Source: Alkalihalobacterium elongatum (GTDB taxonomy: Bacteria; Bacillota; Bacilli; Bacillales; Bacillaceae_F). Taken from it: a stretch of DNA of 53,731 bases. Each line of letters begins with the position of its first letter. Position 1 is the stretch's first letter. The notes under the pieces are model-generated. The model was not told the origin of the DNA. It did no database searches and was given only the letters and a program-made list of their open reading frames with translations. Below are positions 18,182 to 29,629 of the stretch, piece after piece. The stretch spans positions 1-53,731 of the forward strand of contig NZ_WMKZ01000030.1 in assembly GCF_019024285.1 (NCBI RefSeq), written 5' to 3'. The position numbers were made by a program, and so were the translations under genes.

Positions 18182-19452
18182 AAATCGTTAACGTAACCAA
18201 AAACGTATCACTGAAACGAACGATTGAAACGGGAACAGAAACCCAGCAGCAAGCAGTAAATCAGATCATTGAAAAAGTGAAAGGCTATGGCGATGACGCA
18301 TTAGTAGCGCTTACGGAAAAATTCGATGGTGTTCGCCTTAACTCTTTTGCAGTAACAAAAGACGAAATAGAAAAAGCGTACAAAGAAATTGAGGACGAAG
18401 CGCTCGCAGCGATCCGTGAGGCGATCGAAAATATACGTGATTTCCATGCGCGTCAAAAGAGAGAAACATGGATCACGACAAAAGAAGATGGAACGATGCT
18501 TGGCCAAAAAGTAACTCCACTTGATTCTGTTGGTGTGTATGTACCAGGCGGGCGCGCAGCATACCCGTCATCGATTATGATGAATGTCATTCCTGCTCAA
18601 GTTGCTGGAGTCGAGCGAATCGTTATGGTCTCTCCGCCGCAATCGAATGGTTCGTGGCCAGCAGCAGTACTCGTAACCGCGAATGAGCTTGGAGTGACGG
18701 AAATGTATAAAGTCGGCGGTGCACAAGCTGTTGCTGCACTTGCATATGGAACAGAAACGATTGCTCCAATCGATAAAATTGTTGGACCAGGAAATATTTT
18801 TGTTGCCCTTGCCAAGCGAGCAGTATTTGGACAAGTTGATATTGATATGATTGCGGGTCCGAGTGAAATTGTTGTATTAGCCGATGAAAAAGCTAATCCT
18901 ATATTTATAGCGGCAGATCTGCTCTCACAAGCAGAGCATGATCCTATGGCATCAGCTATTCTTGTTACACCATGTGATAAGCTGGCGCAACTAGTTGCTG
19001 ATGAAGTAGCCGTTCAACTTGAAACCTTACCGAAAAGAGACATCGCCCAAGCGTCCATCGAAGACTACGGTGCGATTTATGTGACGAACGACTTGACGGA
19101 AGCGATTGATGTTGTCAATCAGCTGGCACCTGAACATCTTGAAGTGTTGACAGAAGAACCACTCACATTGCTAGGAAAAATAAAGCATGCGGGCGCGATT
19201 TTTCTTGGTCCTTACAGTTCAGAGCCTGTTGGCGATTACTTTGCAGGACCAAACCACGTCTTACCGACGAACGGGACAGCCCGTTTTTCAAGTCCATTAA
19301 ATGTCGATGATTTTACGAAAAAATCAAGCATTATTTACTATAGTCAAGCGGCACTACAAGCAAATGGCAAAAAAATCACAACACTCGCTCGTCTTGAAGG
19401 ACTAGAAGCCCATGCACGAGCCATTGAAAAGCGACTAGAGGAGGAAAAGTAA
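18178..19452 (+). CDS. hisD: Histidinol dehydrogenase
   Basis: Zinc enzyme that oxidises L-histidinol to histidine in two NAD-dependent steps, the last reaction of the pathway. Of 424 residues, visible elements are [11 protein letters not shown], the signature around [15 protein letters not shown], the zinc/catalytic QAEHDP, and APEHLE near the C-terminus. The start overlaps hisG by 4 bases. Normal family length, intact. Confidence 0.97.
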   Translation: MKIVNVTKNVSLKRTIETGTETQQQAVNQIIEKVKGYGDDALVALTEKFDGVRLNSFAVTKDEIEKAYKEIEDEALAAIREAIENIRDFHARQKRETWITTKEDGTMLGQKVTPLDSVGVYVPGGRAAYPSSIMMNVIPAQVAGVERIVMVSPPQSNGSWPAAVLVTANELGVTEMYKVGGAQAVAALAYGTETIAPIDKIVGPGNIFVALAKRAVFGQVDIDMIAGPSEIVVLADEKANPIFIAADLLSQAEHDPMASAILVTPCDKLAQLVADEVAVQLETLPKRDIAQASIEDYGAIYVTNDLTEAIDVVNQLAPEHLEVLTEEPLTLLGKIKHAGAIFLGPYSSEPVGDYFAGPNHVLPTNGTARFSSPLNVDDFTKKSSIIYYSQAALQANGKKITTLARLEGLEAHARAIEKRLEEEK

Positions 19453-19453
19453 G

Positions 19454-20041
19454 ATGGAACGTACAGCAGGTATTGAACGAAACACTGGTGAAACTCAAAT
19501 TAAACTACAGTTTTCAATAGATGGAGAAGGAAAATCTGAATTAAATACAAACGTTCCTTTTATGACTCATATGCTTGATTTATTCACAAAGCATGGTCAC
19601 TTTGATTTAACGGTTGATGCAAAAGGTGATGTAGAAGTAGATGATCACCACACAACAGAGGACATCGGCATTTGTTTAGGAATTGCCCTTAAGGATGCGC
19701 TAGGAGATAAAAAAGGAATTAAACGTTATGGAAACGCTTTTGTACCAATGGATGAGACGCTAGCTCAAGTCGTTGTTGATTTGAGCAACCGCCCACATCT
19801 CGAATTTCGTGCTGAATTCCCAAGTCAAAAAGTAGGTACATTCGATACAGAATTAGTCCATGAATTTTTATGGAAGCTAGCGCTAGAAGCTCGAATGAAT
19901 TTACACGTCATCGTTCATTATGGCCACAACACACACCATATGATCGAAGCAGTTTTTAAAGCATTAGCGAGAGCACTAGATGAAGCAACTCAAATTGACG
20001 AGCGTGTAAAAGGAATTCCGTCGACGAAAGGAATGTTATAA
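19454..20041 (+). CDS. hisB: Imidazoleglycerol-phosphate dehydratase
   Basis: A 195-residue manganese-dependent dehydratase, sixth step of histidine synthesis. Metal ligands are visible as [14 protein letters not shown] and HNTHHMIEA; the EFLWKLA segment matches too. It starts two bases after hisD. It is the monofunctional form, without the histidinol phosphatase fusion of enterobacteria; the phosphatase for this pathway must be encoded elsewhere (no hisJ/hisN in this window). Confidence 0.96.
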   Translation: MERTAGIERNTGETQIKLQFSIDGEGKSELNTNVPFMTHMLDLFTKHGHFDLTVDAKGDVEVDDHHTTEDIGICLGIALKDALGDKKGIKRYGNAFVPMDETLAQVVVDLSNRPHLEFRAEFPSQKVGTFDTELVHEFLWKLALEARMNLHVIVHYGHNTHHMIEAVFKALARALDEATQIDERVKGIPSTKGML

Positions 20042-20683
20042 ATGATCGGTGTCATTGACTATGGGATGGGGAACTTACATAGTGTCAGTAAGGCACTTGA
20101 GCGTTTAGATAAAGAGTATTTTGTTTCCGAAAAAGTAGAAGAGCTCCAAAAAGCAGATGGACTCATTTTGCCTGGTGTCGGCTCCTTCCGTGATGCAATG
20201 GAGATTTTAAAACAAGAGGGACTTGCTGATTTTGTTACGGATTGGGCAAAGTCTGGTAAACCGTTACTAGGTATTTGCTTAGGTATGCAGCTTTTATTTG
20301 AAGAAAGTGAAGAAAACGGTGAAACGAAAGGTTTAAACCTTTTACCTGGTGTCGTGCGCAGATTTCCTGGTGTAACGACCGAAGGAGAAGCGTATAAAGT
20401 GCCACATATGGGCTGGAATCAACTTGAATTCCATCAGCCAGACCATCCGTTATTAAAAGACGTTGAAAACGGCCACGTCTATTTTGTTCACTCCTACGTT
20501 GTTCGTACAGACGATAAGGACGTTGTTATTGCTAGCAGTGAGTATGACGGGGAAGTCCCTGCTGTAGTAGGTAGAAATAATATTATGGGAACGCAATTCC
20601 ACCCAGAAAAGAGTAGTTCAATTGGGATGAGCATTCTTGCAAACTATGTGAAACTGGTAGAGGGGAGCCTATCAAATGAGTAA
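20042..20683 (+). CDS. hisH: Imidazole glycerol phosphate synthase, glutaminase subunit
   Basis: A class I glutamine amidotransferase of 213 residues that supplies ammonia to HisF. Nucleophile Cys79 sits in [15 protein letters not shown]; the catalytic His-Glu pair is in QFHPEKSS. It follows hisB without a gap and overlaps hisA by 8 bases. Intact. Confidence 0.96.
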   Translation: MIGVIDYGMGNLHSVSKALERLDKEYFVSEKVEELQKADGLILPGVGSFRDAMEILKQEGLADFVTDWAKSGKPLLGICLGMQLLFEESEENGETKGLNLLPGVVRRFPGVTTEGEAYKVPHMGWNQLEFHQPDHPLLKDVENGHVYFVHSYVVRTDDKDVVIASSEYDGEVPAVVGRNNIMGTQFHPEKSSSIGMSILANYVKLVEGSLSNE

Positions 20684-21410
20684 AGTAACGTTATATCCTG
20701 CCATTGATATGCGTGGTGGAAAATGTGTCCGTCTTATCCAAGGTGATTATGATCAAGAAACGGTTTATGGGGATTCGCCATTTGAGATGGCAAAAACATT
20801 TGCTGAAGCAGGGGCTGACTGGATTCATATGGTCGACCTTGATGGAGCAAAAGCAAAGAAACCAGTCAACTTTGAGCATGTTCTGCGAGTAGCCAAAGAG
20901 CTGAATGTAAAAGTACAAATTGGTGGCGGTATTCGTACGAAGGAAGATGTCGCTTTTTATTTAGATCAAGGGGTCGACCGTGTTATTCTCGGTAGCGTTG
21001 CTGTAAACGACCCTGATTTTACAAAAGAAATGCTAGCTACATATGGCGGTGAAAAAATTGCGATCGGTCTTGATGCACGTGACGGTTATGTCGCAACGGA
21101 AGGCTGGCTTGAAACGTCACAAGTGAAGGCTGAAGAGCTCGGAAAAGAAATGGCTGATTTCGGAGCAGAAGTGTTTATTTTTACTGATATTTCTCGTGAT
21201 GGTATGTTAACAGGGCCAAACGTCGAAGCATGCCGATCACTTGCGAATGCAACAGGCAAAGAAGTCATCGTATCAGGCGGAGTTAGTCAATTAGCGGACT
21301 TAACGGAAGTGAAGCCTTATGCGGCTGAAGGTGTTCGTGGAGTCATTATCGGAAAAGCGCTCTATACAAACCAATTCACACTAGCACAAGCATTAAGTGA
21401 GGTGGAATAA
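20676..21410 (+). CDS. hisA: Phosphoribosylformimino-5-aminoimidazole carboxamide ribotide isomerase
   Basis: A (beta/alpha)8-barrel isomerase (ProFAR isomerase), 244 residues. Catalytic Asp11 is in [14 protein letters not shown], and the second aspartate is in GLDARDGYV; the half-barrel phosphate sites are visible as QIGGGIRT and IVSGGVSQL. The start overlaps hisH; hisF begins right after. Confidence 0.96.
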   Translation: MSKVTLYPAIDMRGGKCVRLIQGDYDQETVYGDSPFEMAKTFAEAGADWIHMVDLDGAKAKKPVNFEHVLRVAKELNVKVQIGGGIRTKEDVAFYLDQGVDRVILGSVAVNDPDFTKEMLATYGGEKIAIGLDARDGYVATEGWLETSQVKAEELGKEMADFGAEVFIFTDISRDGMLTGPNVEACRSLANATGKEVIVSGGVSQLADLTEVKPYAAEGVRGVIIGKALYTNQFTLAQALSEVE

Positions 21411-21411
21411 A

Positions 21412-22170
21412 ATGTTGACTAAACGTATTATTCCATGTCTTGATGTTAAAGAAGGCCGTGTTGTAAAAGGCGTTCAGTTTGTGAACTTGCGTGATGCGGG
21501 GGACCCTGTTGAGCTCGCGGCTTTTTACGATGAGCAAGGGGCAGATGAGCTCGTTTTCCTCGATATTTCGGCTTCTCATGAAGGAAGAGAGACGATGGTC
21601 GAAGTCGTCGAAGAAGTAGCAGCTAAGCTGGCGATTCCATTTACGGTCGGGGGCGGCATTAACTCCTTAGCGGATATGAAGCGTGTGCTTCGTGCAGGTG
21701 CTGATAAAGTATCTTTAAATACAGCAGCAGTCAATCGCCCAGAGCTGATTACAGAAGGTGCGGATTACTTCGGTTCACAATGTATTGTTGTTGCGATTGA
21801 CGCCAAGTATGATGAAGAACTCGGTTCGTGGCGCGTCTATACACATGGCGGAAGAACACCGACCGATTGGGAAGTGATTGAGTGGGCAAAAGAAGCGGTT
21901 GGTCGCGGTGCAGGAGAAATTCTTCTGACGAGCATGGACCAAGACGGTGAAAAAACAGGCTTTGATTTGCCGCTTACAAAAGCTGTAAACGCAGCTGTAA
22001 CCGTACCTGTCATCGCTTCAGGTGGTGCTGGTGCGAAAGAGTGCTTCTATGATGTGTTCACTGAAACGAAATGTGATGCGGCATTGGCGGCTTCGATTTT
22101 CCACTATAAAGAAACGTCTGTAGCTGAAGTAAAATCGTTGCTTAAAGAAAAGGGGGTACCAATGCGATGA
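21412..22170 (+). CDS. hisF: Imidazole glycerol phosphate synthase, cyclase subunit
   Basis: A 252-residue barrel paralogous to HisA. It condenses ammonia from HisH with PRFAR to give IGP and AICAR. Catalytic Asp11 is in [14 protein letters not shown] and the second aspartate in VVAIDAKYD; phosphate loops are VGGGINS and [15 protein letters not shown] lies just upstream of the ATG, inside the hisA end; the longer frame adds five residues only. The 3' end overlaps hisI by 4 bases (ATGA). Confidence 0.96.
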   Translation: MLTKRIIPCLDVKEGRVVKGVQFVNLRDAGDPVELAAFYDEQGADELVFLDISASHEGRETMVEVVEEVAAKLAIPFTVGGGINSLADMKRVLRAGADKVSLNTAAVNRPELITEGADYFGSQCIVVAIDAKYDEELGSWRVYTHGGRTPTDWEVIEWAKEAVGRGAGEILLTSMDQDGEKTGFDLPLTKAVNAAVTVPVIASGGAGAKECFYDVFTETKCDAALAASIFHYKETSVAEVKSLLKEKGVPMR

Positions 22171-22796
22171 ATTTAGCAGAGCTTAAGTTTGATGATAAAG
22201 GGCTAATCCCCGCTATTGTTCAAGATGCACAAAGTAAAGAGGTGCTAACTCTTGCTTATATGAACAAGGAATCTCTTGAAAAAACAATTGAAACGAGAGA
22301 AACCTGGTTTTATAGCCGCTCTCGTCAAGAGTTATGGCATAAAGGCGCAACGTCTGGTAATACACAAACATTGATTGATCTCCGTTATGACTGTGATTCG
22401 GATGCACTCGTTGTGCTAGTTGACCCAAGTGGTCCAGCTTGTCATAAAGGCGTTTACACATGTTTTTCCGACTCACTATTGAGTGAGGATGAGGTAAGCG
22501 CAAAGGATGATCGCTTTGCAATTATTTCTCGCTTAGAGTCCCTAATTGCTGAACGCGAAGCGGAAATGCCAGAAAAGTCGTATACGACATACTTATTTGA
22601 TAAAGGTGTCGATAAAATCTTAAAGAAAGTCGGCGAAGAAGCGGGCGAAGTCATCATTGCCGCTAAAAACCGCGACCCAGAAGAACTAAAATGGGAAGTC
22701 GCTGACTTACTCTTTCACTTACTCGTCCTATTACGCGAGCAAAAGCTACCACTCGATGAAGTGCTAGCTGTACTTGAAGAGCGTCATACGAAATAA
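22167..22796 (+). CDS. hisI: Bifunctional phosphoribosyl-AMP cyclohydrolase / phosphoribosyl-ATP pyrophosphatase
   Basis: A 209-residue HisIE fusion. The N-terminal PRA-CH domain (1-~110) has the zinc ligands in [11 protein letters not shown] and [10 protein letters not shown]. The C-terminal PRA-PH domain (~115-209) is an alpha-helical MazG-like fold with [18 protein letters not shown] and [13 protein letters not shown]. The two domains do steps two and three of the pathway. Last gene of the operon, followed at once by the terminator. Confidence 0.96.
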   Translation: MNLAELKFDDKGLIPAIVQDAQSKEVLTLAYMNKESLEKTIETRETWFYSRSRQELWHKGATSGNTQTLIDLRYDCDSDALVVLVDPSGPACHKGVYTCFSDSLLSEDEVSAKDDRFAIISRLESLIAEREAEMPEKSYTTYLFDKGVDKILKKVGEEAGEVIIAAKNRDPEELKWEVADLLFHLLVLLREQKLPLDEVLAVLEERHTK

Positions 22797-22811
22797 AGCA
22801 GTAAATCACGT

Positions 22812-22855
22812 AAAAAGAAGATGAAATGCGACAAAGCGTTCTCATCTTCTTTTTT
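22812..22855 (+). terminator. Terminator of the his operon
   Basis: The stem AAAAAGAAGATGA paired with TCATCTTCTTTTT, loop of 17 bases. An array of 51-bp units begins about 100 bases further on. Confidence 0.9.
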
Positions 22856-22953
22856 GTCGTGAGAAGAGTAGGTGGTATCGTACAGTTAGCTAGAAATCTG
22901 TAAGCACGCAACAGTCAGTAATCACTTAAAGCAGGGGAAGGAACAAAGGAATT

Positions 22954-23180
22954 ACAATAAAAGGGAAAAATGCGTTGCAAAGCAGCAGTTAGAACAGGGA
23001 TGTTCCAGTAAAAGGGAAAACTATGTTGCAAAGCAGGCATTAGAACAAAAACAATCCAGTAAAAGGAAAATACCGATCTCAATAAGAGACTCACAACAGG
23101 TAACTTCCAAAAAGAGGAACATCACTGTTCTAAAGACAAACTTTGAGCAAGTTTCTCCCACAAAAAGGGAAAAACCAGTC
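22954..23180. repeat. Degenerate 51-bp tandem array (array 51-B)
   Basis: The unit anchor (CCAGTAAAAGGG and variants) falls at 22954, 23005, 23056, 23107 and 23158, exactly 51 bases apart four times, although later units are heavily substituted. The first two units also share GTTGCAAAGCAG and TTAGAACA. It resembles array 51-A (GCAATAGAACAGGAACTTTCCAG there against GCAGTTAGAACAGGGATGTTCCAG here, read in pieces). No gene is visible in 22856-23341. Confidence 0.85.
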
Positions 23181-23341
23181 ATAATCACCTCAACAACATC
23201 AACCACTACAACGCTCCCAAACGAAACAAATATTAGCGTTCATAAATTAAGTATTGTTTGTCGAAATTTTGCTAATGAAAATCAAGAGAAATATAGTATA
23301 CTTGCAGTAGCTGAATTTTCACATGGAGGAAAACCGTATAC

Positions 23342-24385
23342 ATGAATTTTAAAGCACAAAAAGCATTTAAATTAGGGAAAGTGGTACCCTTTATACAAAA
23401 TGGTGATTATTTCTATCAGAAAGGTATTTCCTTTTATCGTAAAAATAATATCGAACGCGCCATTTTTTATATGGAAAAAGCAATTGAATTAAAAAATGAT
23501 GATCCAGTGTATCATTGCCAGTTATCAGCGATTTTAGCGGATAAAGGTGAATATGAGCGTTCTAATGAAATATTACAACAAGTAATTTCTGAGATGGACC
23601 CGACGATGTATGAATGTTACTTCTTTATGGCTAATAACTATGCACACCTTGGGCTATTTGAAAAAGCAGAGGAAATGGCATTTCAATATATTGAGAACAA
23701 CGAGGATGGAGAATTTCTCGATGATTCTTTATCTTTACTGGAGCTACTACACTTCGAAAAAGATGATGATTATTCTATGGAAGAAAAATTGGATGAAGAA
23801 GAGCTGCTGATCATTCGTCATGGAAATGCAGCTGCTCACATTGCACGTGGACATTATGAACTTGCGATTGATCAATTTCAACAGATGATTAAAGATCGCC
23901 CGAATTTATGGTCTGCGCATAATCAGTTGGCAAAAGCTTTATTTCTTCATGGTCAACATCAAGAGGCGCTAAATCGAACATATGAAGTTCTAGAAAAAGA
24001 CCATGGTAATTTTACAGCCTATTGTCACTTAACAACGTTTTTCTTTGAATTGGGTGAGAAAGAAGAAGCGTATAAGCTAGCACAATTGTTAACGAAAATT
24101 AGTCCAATCGATATTGAACAACGATTTTTATTAGCAGAGACTTTTTGTAAGATTGAGTTTTTTAAGGAGAGCTTTCATCAGCTTCGGTTACTTAAAAAGG
24201 AACAGTATGAAGAATCATTGGATTTTCTACGTTGCTATGGAGTAGCGGCTTTTCATTGCGGGGAAATTGAGCGAGCGAATCTGTACTGGCGAAAAGCGGC
24301 AAGACTCGGTGATAAAAAAGCTGAAAAAATACTTCTTGAAGATGCAAACGGTTTGCTAAAGAAGGAGAATGTTCGGTATAATTAA
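23342..24385 (+). CDS. yvcD: Tetratricopeptide-repeat protein, YvcD-like
   Basis: A 347-residue all-helical protein. TPR-type 34-residue units are recognisable: near residue 28 (GISFYRKNNIERAIFYMEKA), the next at ~60 (LADKGEYERSNEILQQV), ~100 (FMANNYAHLGLFEKAEEMAF), and again from ~165 (IARGHYELAIDQFQQMI) to ~240. No signal peptide or membrane segment, so it is probably a cytosolic scaffold. It lies between the his operon and trxB, where B. subtilis has yvcD. Partners are unknown. AGGAGG is located 10-15 bases before the ATG. Confidence 0.75.
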   Translation: MNFKAQKAFKLGKVVPFIQNGDYFYQKGISFYRKNNIERAIFYMEKAIELKNDDPVYHCQLSAILADKGEYERSNEILQQVISEMDPTMYECYFFMANNYAHLGLFEKAEEMAFQYIENNEDGEFLDDSLSLLELLHFEKDDDYSMEEKLDEEELLIIRHGNAAAHIARGHYELAIDQFQQMIKDRPNLWSAHNQLAKALFLHGQHQEALNRTYEVLEKDHGNFTAYCHLTTFFFELGEKEEAYKLAQLLTKISPIDIEQRFLLAETFCKIEFFKESFHQLRLLKKEQYEESLDFLRCYGVAAFHCGEIERANLYWRKAARLGDKKAEKILLEDANGLLKKENVRYN

Positions 24386-24462
24386 TACACTAAGGGGTAT
24401 ATGAAACGCTGTATCGTTCTCTTTTTATCTTCTATATTTGTAAATCGGATTTACATGATGAT

Positions 24463-24579
24463 ATGGTTCTTCTTTTCATTAGCAAAAATGGAGTGTATGG
24501 AGCACTTTATTGGACTTCTGCAAAAGATATTAATACGATAGACAGAGAAGATAGTGGAATACTAATTGGGGAACAGTAA
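24463..24579 (+). other. Short coding-like open frame between yvcD and trxB
   Basis: A 38-codon frame from ATG 24463 to TAA 24579 reads in pieces MVLLFISKNGVYGALYW and TSAKDINTIDREDSGILI. The composition looks protein-like, and the frame stays open upstream to 24394. There is no RBS at this ATG. A different frame starts at ATG 24401 behind AAGGGG and runs 45 codons. The pair may be the remains of one small gene with a frameshift, or chance. No family recognised. Confidence 0.2.
24510..24539 (+). promoter_or_regulatory. Possible sigma-A promoter of trxB
   Basis: TTGGAC (24510-24515), 18 bases, TACGAT (24534-24539), about 85 bases before the trxB start. Each box deviates from consensus, so this is only a candidate. 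Spx-dependent activation, known for trxB in B. subtilis, often goes with weak promoters. Confidence 0.4.
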
Positions 24580-24625
24580 AGAAAAATGATACCCCCTCAT
24601 ACAGTAACCAGAAGGAGTGAGATAG

Positions 24626-25573
<948 letters not shown>

Positions 25574-25755
25574 GAGACTCGTCTTGTAAAGGGGAACAGT
25601 AAATTTTTATGGAAGAGATTGACACCTCGACAATCATCTACAAAAAAAATTTACAAAACGTAATTACGTCTTAACTCTTTTGTAACAGTCATGCAACATA
25701 AAACGGTTAATATAAGAGTAAGTAATTGACCCCCTTTTTTATATATTACTTTGAA

Positions 25756-25789
25756 AGCACGGACATAATTTGTTCGTGCTCTTTTTTTT
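25756..25789 (+). terminator. Terminator downstream of trxB
   Basis: A 10-bp stem AGCACGGACA / TGTTCGTGCT (one G-U pair), loop TAATT, then a run of eight T. Between it and the nudix gene (25790-26145) I see only a second small stem, CCCTTTCA/TGAAAGGG near 25855-25875, and no gene. Confidence 0.9.
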
Positions 25790-26145
25790 ATAAAAGTATT
25801 AAAGCTTATCTGCTATACTTTGGTTTAATGCAGAGAGTGAAATATTCATTTCACCCCTTTCAGAATTTGAAAGGGTTCTCATTATAACCGTTCAGCTAGA
25901 GTAGGTTTGACATATACAAATTTATTTTCAGGAAGTTCTTTATTCTGATTACACCTAATGTGACGATCATCATAGAATATCATGGATAATCACGAAATTT
26001 CCTCAGCTCATTCTTTCCTCTTAAACTCTTAACAACCAAAAAAGATTGTAGAGTATCTATATAAGGTGCACTAAAGTCTACTGGTAATCGACAAATTATG
26101 CATTGCTAAGTAGCTATTACCAATTGCTGCACAGGCAGCTTACCG

Positions 26146-26174
26146 TTGTTCGTGCAACCGTTTGATAGTATACT
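26146..26174 (+). promoter_or_regulatory. Sigma-A promoter of the yvcI-rapZ-glmR-whiA-crh operon
   Basis: TTGTTC (26146-26151), 17-base spacer, TATACT (26169-26174), about 28 bases upstream of the first start codon. Confidence 0.7.
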
Positions 26175-26202
26175 TAGTTCATGAGAACGTGAGGTGAGTC
26201 GT

Positions 26203-26667
26203 GTGCAGAGAGTGACGAATTGTATTGTTGTAAAAGATGGATCTGTTTTAATGCTACAAAAACCACGTCGTGGGTGGTGGGTTGTACCTGGTGGGAAAAT
26301 GGAGATCGGTGAGTCAGTACTAGAAACTGTCAAACGAGAATATCGTGAGGAGACAGGGCTTACTGTCATGGACCCAAAAATTAATGGCGTTTTTACGGTC
26401 GTCATAAAAGATGGCGAAAAGATAACCTCCGAATGGATGTTATTTACATTTAAAGCCAATCAATTTCAAGGTGAACCACTCGAACAATCGCCTGAAGGAA
26501 AATTAGAGTGGAAGAAAATAGATGAAGTGAAACTACTGCCAATGGCTGCAGGAGACCGATATATCTTTGAACATCTACTGTACAATGATGAGCCGATTTA
26601 CGGTACATTTCACTACACACCTGATTTCCAACTTCTTTCATACCGCTTAGAACCGAATCAGTTTTAA
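26203..26667 (+). CDS. yvcI: Nudix hydrolase YvcI
   Basis: A 154-residue nudix-family pyrophosphohydrolase. The nudix box is complete: GGKMEIGE, then seven residues, REYREETGL. The loop PRRGWWVVPGG precedes it. The natural substrate is unknown; such enzymes clean up nucleoside diphosphate derivatives. The GTG at 26203 (giving MQRVTNC) is preferred over GTG 26194 because GAGGTGAG (26191-26198) fits as RBS for the downstream codon. First gene of the operon, 54 bases before rapZ. Confidence 0.88.
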   Translation: MQRVTNCIVVKDGSVLMLQKPRRGWWVVPGGKMEIGESVLETVKREYREETGLTVMDPKINGVFTVVIKDGEKITSEWMLFTFKANQFQGEPLEQSPEGKLEWKKIDEVKLLPMAAGDRYIFEHLLYNDEPIYGTFHYTPDFQLLSYRLEPNQF

Positions 26668-26721
26668 AAAGTTAATGTAGCTTTTTAATAATCTCAATAC
26701 TAATAGTTAAAGGTGATAAAT

Positions 26722-27615
26722 ATGACGGAAAAAAAGGAAGATATTCAAATTGTAATTATTACAGGAATGTCTGGAGCAGGAAAAACAGTAGCAGTTCAAA
26801 GCTTTGAAGATCTAGGATATTTTTGTGTGGATAATTTACCCCCTGCTCTTATTCCCAAATTTATTGACCTCATCGAAAGCTCTGGCGGTAAAATGAATAA
26901 AGTTGCTTTAGTTATTGACCTTAGAGGTCGAGAGTTCTTTGATCACTTTTTCGAGGTTATTGATAAATTAGGAAGTAATTCAAACCTACAGTTAAACCCT
27001 CAAGTTTTATTTTTAGATGCAAAGGATGCGAAGCTCGTCCAAAGGTACAAAGAAACGCGACGCTCCCATCCACTAGCTCCAAAGGGATTACCACTTGAAG
27101 GAATTAAAGCAGAACGTGAAATGCTTGAGGAACTGAAAGGTAGAGCTCAACAAATTATAGATACAACGGACTTAAAGCCCATTCAGTTACGTGAGAAAAT
27201 TAGTCAACGTTTTTCTACCGAAGAGCAGCCGCTATTTTCGATTAATCTCATGTCATTTGGGTTTAAGTATGGCATACCGATCGATGCGGACCTCGTTTTT
27301 GATGTTCGATTTTTACCGAATCCCCACTATATTGACCATATGCGTCCGAAGACTGGACTTGATGAAGAGGTTTCATCATATGTATTAAAATGGTCAGAGA
27401 CACAGCAATTTATTGAGAAGCTTCGTGATTTACTCGTCTACATGCTACCGCAGTATAAACGAGAAGGAAAAAGTCAACTTGTCGTTGGAATTGGTTGTAC
27501 AGGTGGAAAACATCGATCAGTGACATTAGCCGAATACTTTGGGGAATATTTCTCCGAGGAATATGTCGTCCATGTAAGTCATCGAGATATTGAAAAAGGA
27601 AAGGACAGACACTAA
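26722..27615 (+). CDS. rapZ: RapZ/YvcJ P-loop nucleotide-binding protein
   Basis: A 297-residue P-loop protein with Walker A GMSGAGKT (15-22), [13 protein letters not shown] just after it, and the C-terminal [12 protein letters not shown] motif typical of the RapZ family. In E. coli RapZ controls glmS RNA decay; B. subtilis YvcJ hydrolyses GTP and affects competence, so function in this organism is inferred only broadly. ATG 26722 has AAGGTGATA upstream. It is immediately followed by glmR; the two are conserved neighbours in Firmicutes and Actinobacteria. Confidence 0.95.
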   Translation: MTEKKEDIQIVIITGMSGAGKTVAVQSFEDLGYFCVDNLPPALIPKFIDLIESSGGKMNKVALVIDLRGREFFDHFFEVIDKLGSNSNLQLNPQVLFLDAKDAKLVQRYKETRRSHPLAPKGLPLEGIKAEREMLEELKGRAQQIIDTTDLKPIQLREKISQRFSTEEQPLFSINLMSFGFKYGIPIDADLVFDVRFLPNPHYIDHMRPKTGLDEEVSSYVLKWSETQQFIEKLRDLLVYMLPQYKREGKSQLVVGIGCTGGKHRSVTLAEYFGEYFSEEYVVHVSHRDIEKGKDRH

Positions 27616-28560
27616 GTGAAAAAGAAAAAGGTTGTAGTCATCGGGGGAGGAACTGGTTTATCGGTTCTTTTGCGTGGATTAAAAACATTTCCGGTGGATA
27701 TAACAGCGATCGTAACTGTAGCTGATGACGGGGGAAGCTCGGGACGGTTACGAAAAGAGTTACACATTCCACCACCTGGGGATGTTCGTAATGTGCTTGT
27801 CGCATTAGCCGAAGTAGAACCGTTAGTTGAACAGTTGTTTCAACACCGTTTTCAAAATGGGGATGGTTTAAGTGGTCATTCTTTAGGAAACTTACTACTC
27901 GCTGGTATGACTTCGTTAACAGGAGACTTTGCTAGAGGTATAAGTGAGCTTAGTAAAGTATTAAATGTTAGAGGAAAGGTGTACCCTGCTGCTAATCAAA
28001 GTATTGTACTCCACGCGAAAATGTGTGATGGTACAGTCGTTAGCGGAGAGTCAAAAATTCCACAAGTAGGTAAGCAGATAAAAGAAGTATTTGTAACGCC
28101 TTCTAATGTATCCCCCCTTAAAGAAAGTATTGAGTCAATCCAAACAGCTGATATTATTGTCATTGGGCCTGGAAGTCTCTATACGAGTGTACTGCCTAAT
28201 TTGCTAGTACCTGGGATCACTGAAGAAGTAAAAAAAGCAATGGCTAAAAAAATCTATATTTGTAATGTGATGACTCAACCAGGAGAGACGGATCACTACA
28301 AAGCCTCTGATCATGTGAAAGCTATTTTTGATCATTGTGGCAGTCAGCTCTTAGACTATATTGTGGTGAACCAGCAACATATCCCTAGGGATATTATTTC
28401 TCGCTATGCTGAAGAGGGAGCTGAACCCGTAGAGTTTGATAAAAACAAGCTTGAGAACTATGGTATCCGTATAGTTAATGAGTCATTTTTACAATATAAA
28501 GATAAACTAATAAGACATGATGCCAATAAGGTAGCTCAAATGATTTTACAGCTAACATAG
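27616..28560 (+). CDS. glmR: GlmR/YvcK gluconeogenesis factor
   Basis: A 314-residue protein of the YvcK/CofD-like family. The N-terminal GGGTGLSVLLRGLK nucleotide-binding loop and DDGGSSGRLRKE are diagnostic; GHSLGNLLLAG and GPGSLYTSVLPNL follow. In B. subtilis it binds UDP-GlcNAc, stimulates GlmS and is needed for growth on gluconeogenic carbon, linking carbon flux to wall precursors. GTG start directly after the rapZ stop. It may also be listed as yvcK. Confidence 0.95.
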   Translation: MKKKKVVVIGGGTGLSVLLRGLKTFPVDITAIVTVADDGGSSGRLRKELHIPPPGDVRNVLVALAEVEPLVEQLFQHRFQNGDGLSGHSLGNLLLAGMTSLTGDFARGISELSKVLNVRGKVYPAANQSIVLHAKMCDGTVVSGESKIPQVGKQIKEVFVTPSNVSPLKESIESIQTADIIVIGPGSLYTSVLPNLLVPGITEEVKKAMAKKIYICNVMTQPGETDHYKASDHVKAIFDHCGSQLLDYIVVNQQHIPRDIISRYAEEGAEPVEFDKNKLENYGIRIVNESFLQYKDKLIRHDANKVAQMILQLT

Positions 28561-28591
28561 TTAGACGGACAGAAATATGGGGGTGAGACTG

Positions 28592-29545
28592 TTGTCATTT
28601 GCTGCAACTACTAAAAAAGAGCTCACTCAATTAGAGATAGATGAATGTTGTGCAAAAGCTGAGTTAACGGCTCTTATTCGAATGAATGGTTCTCTTGCAT
28701 TTAGTAATCAAAAAATAATGTTAGATATTACGACAGAGAATGCCGCAATTGCGAGAAGAATCTATACACTAGTAAAGAGGTTATTTCCGCAAACTCATAT
28801 GGAGTTACTCGTTCGAAAAAAGATGAGACTGAAAAAAAATAATGTCTATTTAGTGAGAATTTCACAAGAAGCAAGGCAAACTCTTGAAAATTTAGGTATT
28901 ATAGGTGAAGGATTTACTTTTATCCGTACAATTTCTTCTTCGATTGTAAAGAAACACTGTTGCCGTCGTGGATATTTAAGGGGAGCATTTCTTGCAGGAG
29001 GTTCGGTTAATCATCCTGAAACCTCTTCCTATCATTTAGAGGTCTTCTCTCTTTATGAAGAGCATAATCAATCTTTGTGTGAGCTAATGAATTCTTTTGG
29101 CCTTAATGCGAAAACATTAGAGCGTAAAAAAGGATTTATTACGTACATTAAAGAAAGCGAAAAAATTACAGAGTTCCTTAATATTATCGGAGCTCACCAA
29201 GCTTTACTTTATTTTGAAGATGTCCGTATCATGAAGGATATGAGAAATTCTGTCAATCGTTTAGTGAATTGTGAAACAGCGAACTTGAACAAAACGGTTG
29301 GGGCGGCATTAAGGCAGGTAGAGAATATTCGCTTGGTTGATCGTGAAATCGGTTTAGTGAATTTGCCAGGGAAGTTAAGGGAAATTGCTGAGCTGCGGGT
29401 AAAGCACCAAGATGTGACTTTAAAAGAGTTAGGAGAAATGGTGTCTACAGGAAAAGTTAGTAAATCTGGAGTCAATCATCGTCTTCGAAAAATAGATGAA
29501 TTAGCGGAACGGATTCGTTCAGGTGAACAGTTACCAGGCTTTTAA
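28592..29545 (+). CDS. whiA: WhiA DNA-binding protein
   Basis: A 317-residue protein with a LAGLIDADG-like N-terminal domain (lacking nuclease function in this family) and a C-terminal helix-turn-helix around [18 protein letters not shown] ... SGVNHRLRK. In Bacillus it influences cell division and chromosome segregation; in actinomycetes it is a sporulation regulator. I place the start at TTG 28592 ([11 protein letters not shown]), since GGGGGTGA (28579-28586) is a good RBS 5 bases upstream, whereas the ATG at 28577 overlaps it; relatives begin MSFAS. Fourth gene of the yvcI operon. Confidence 0.93.
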   Translation: MSFAATTKKELTQLEIDECCAKAELTALIRMNGSLAFSNQKIMLDITTENAAIARRIYTLVKRLFPQTHMELLVRKKMRLKKNNVYLVRISQEARQTLENLGIIGEGFTFIRTISSSIVKKHCCRRGYLRGAFLAGGSVNHPETSSYHLEVFSLYEEHNQSLCELMNSFGLNAKTLERKKGFITYIKESEKITEFLNIIGAHQALLYFEDVRIMKDMRNSVNRLVNCETANLNKTVGAALRQVENIRLVDREIGLVNLPGKLREIAELRVKHQDVTLKELGEMVSTGKVSKSGVNHRLRKIDELAERIRSGEQLPGF

Positions 29546-29629
29546 TTTAAATCGCGTCTTTCACAGGAACGGGCCGAACGAGTATAAAACAAAAAGTTTG
29601 ATTGAACGGAAAAAAAGGAGGTAGTTCAC

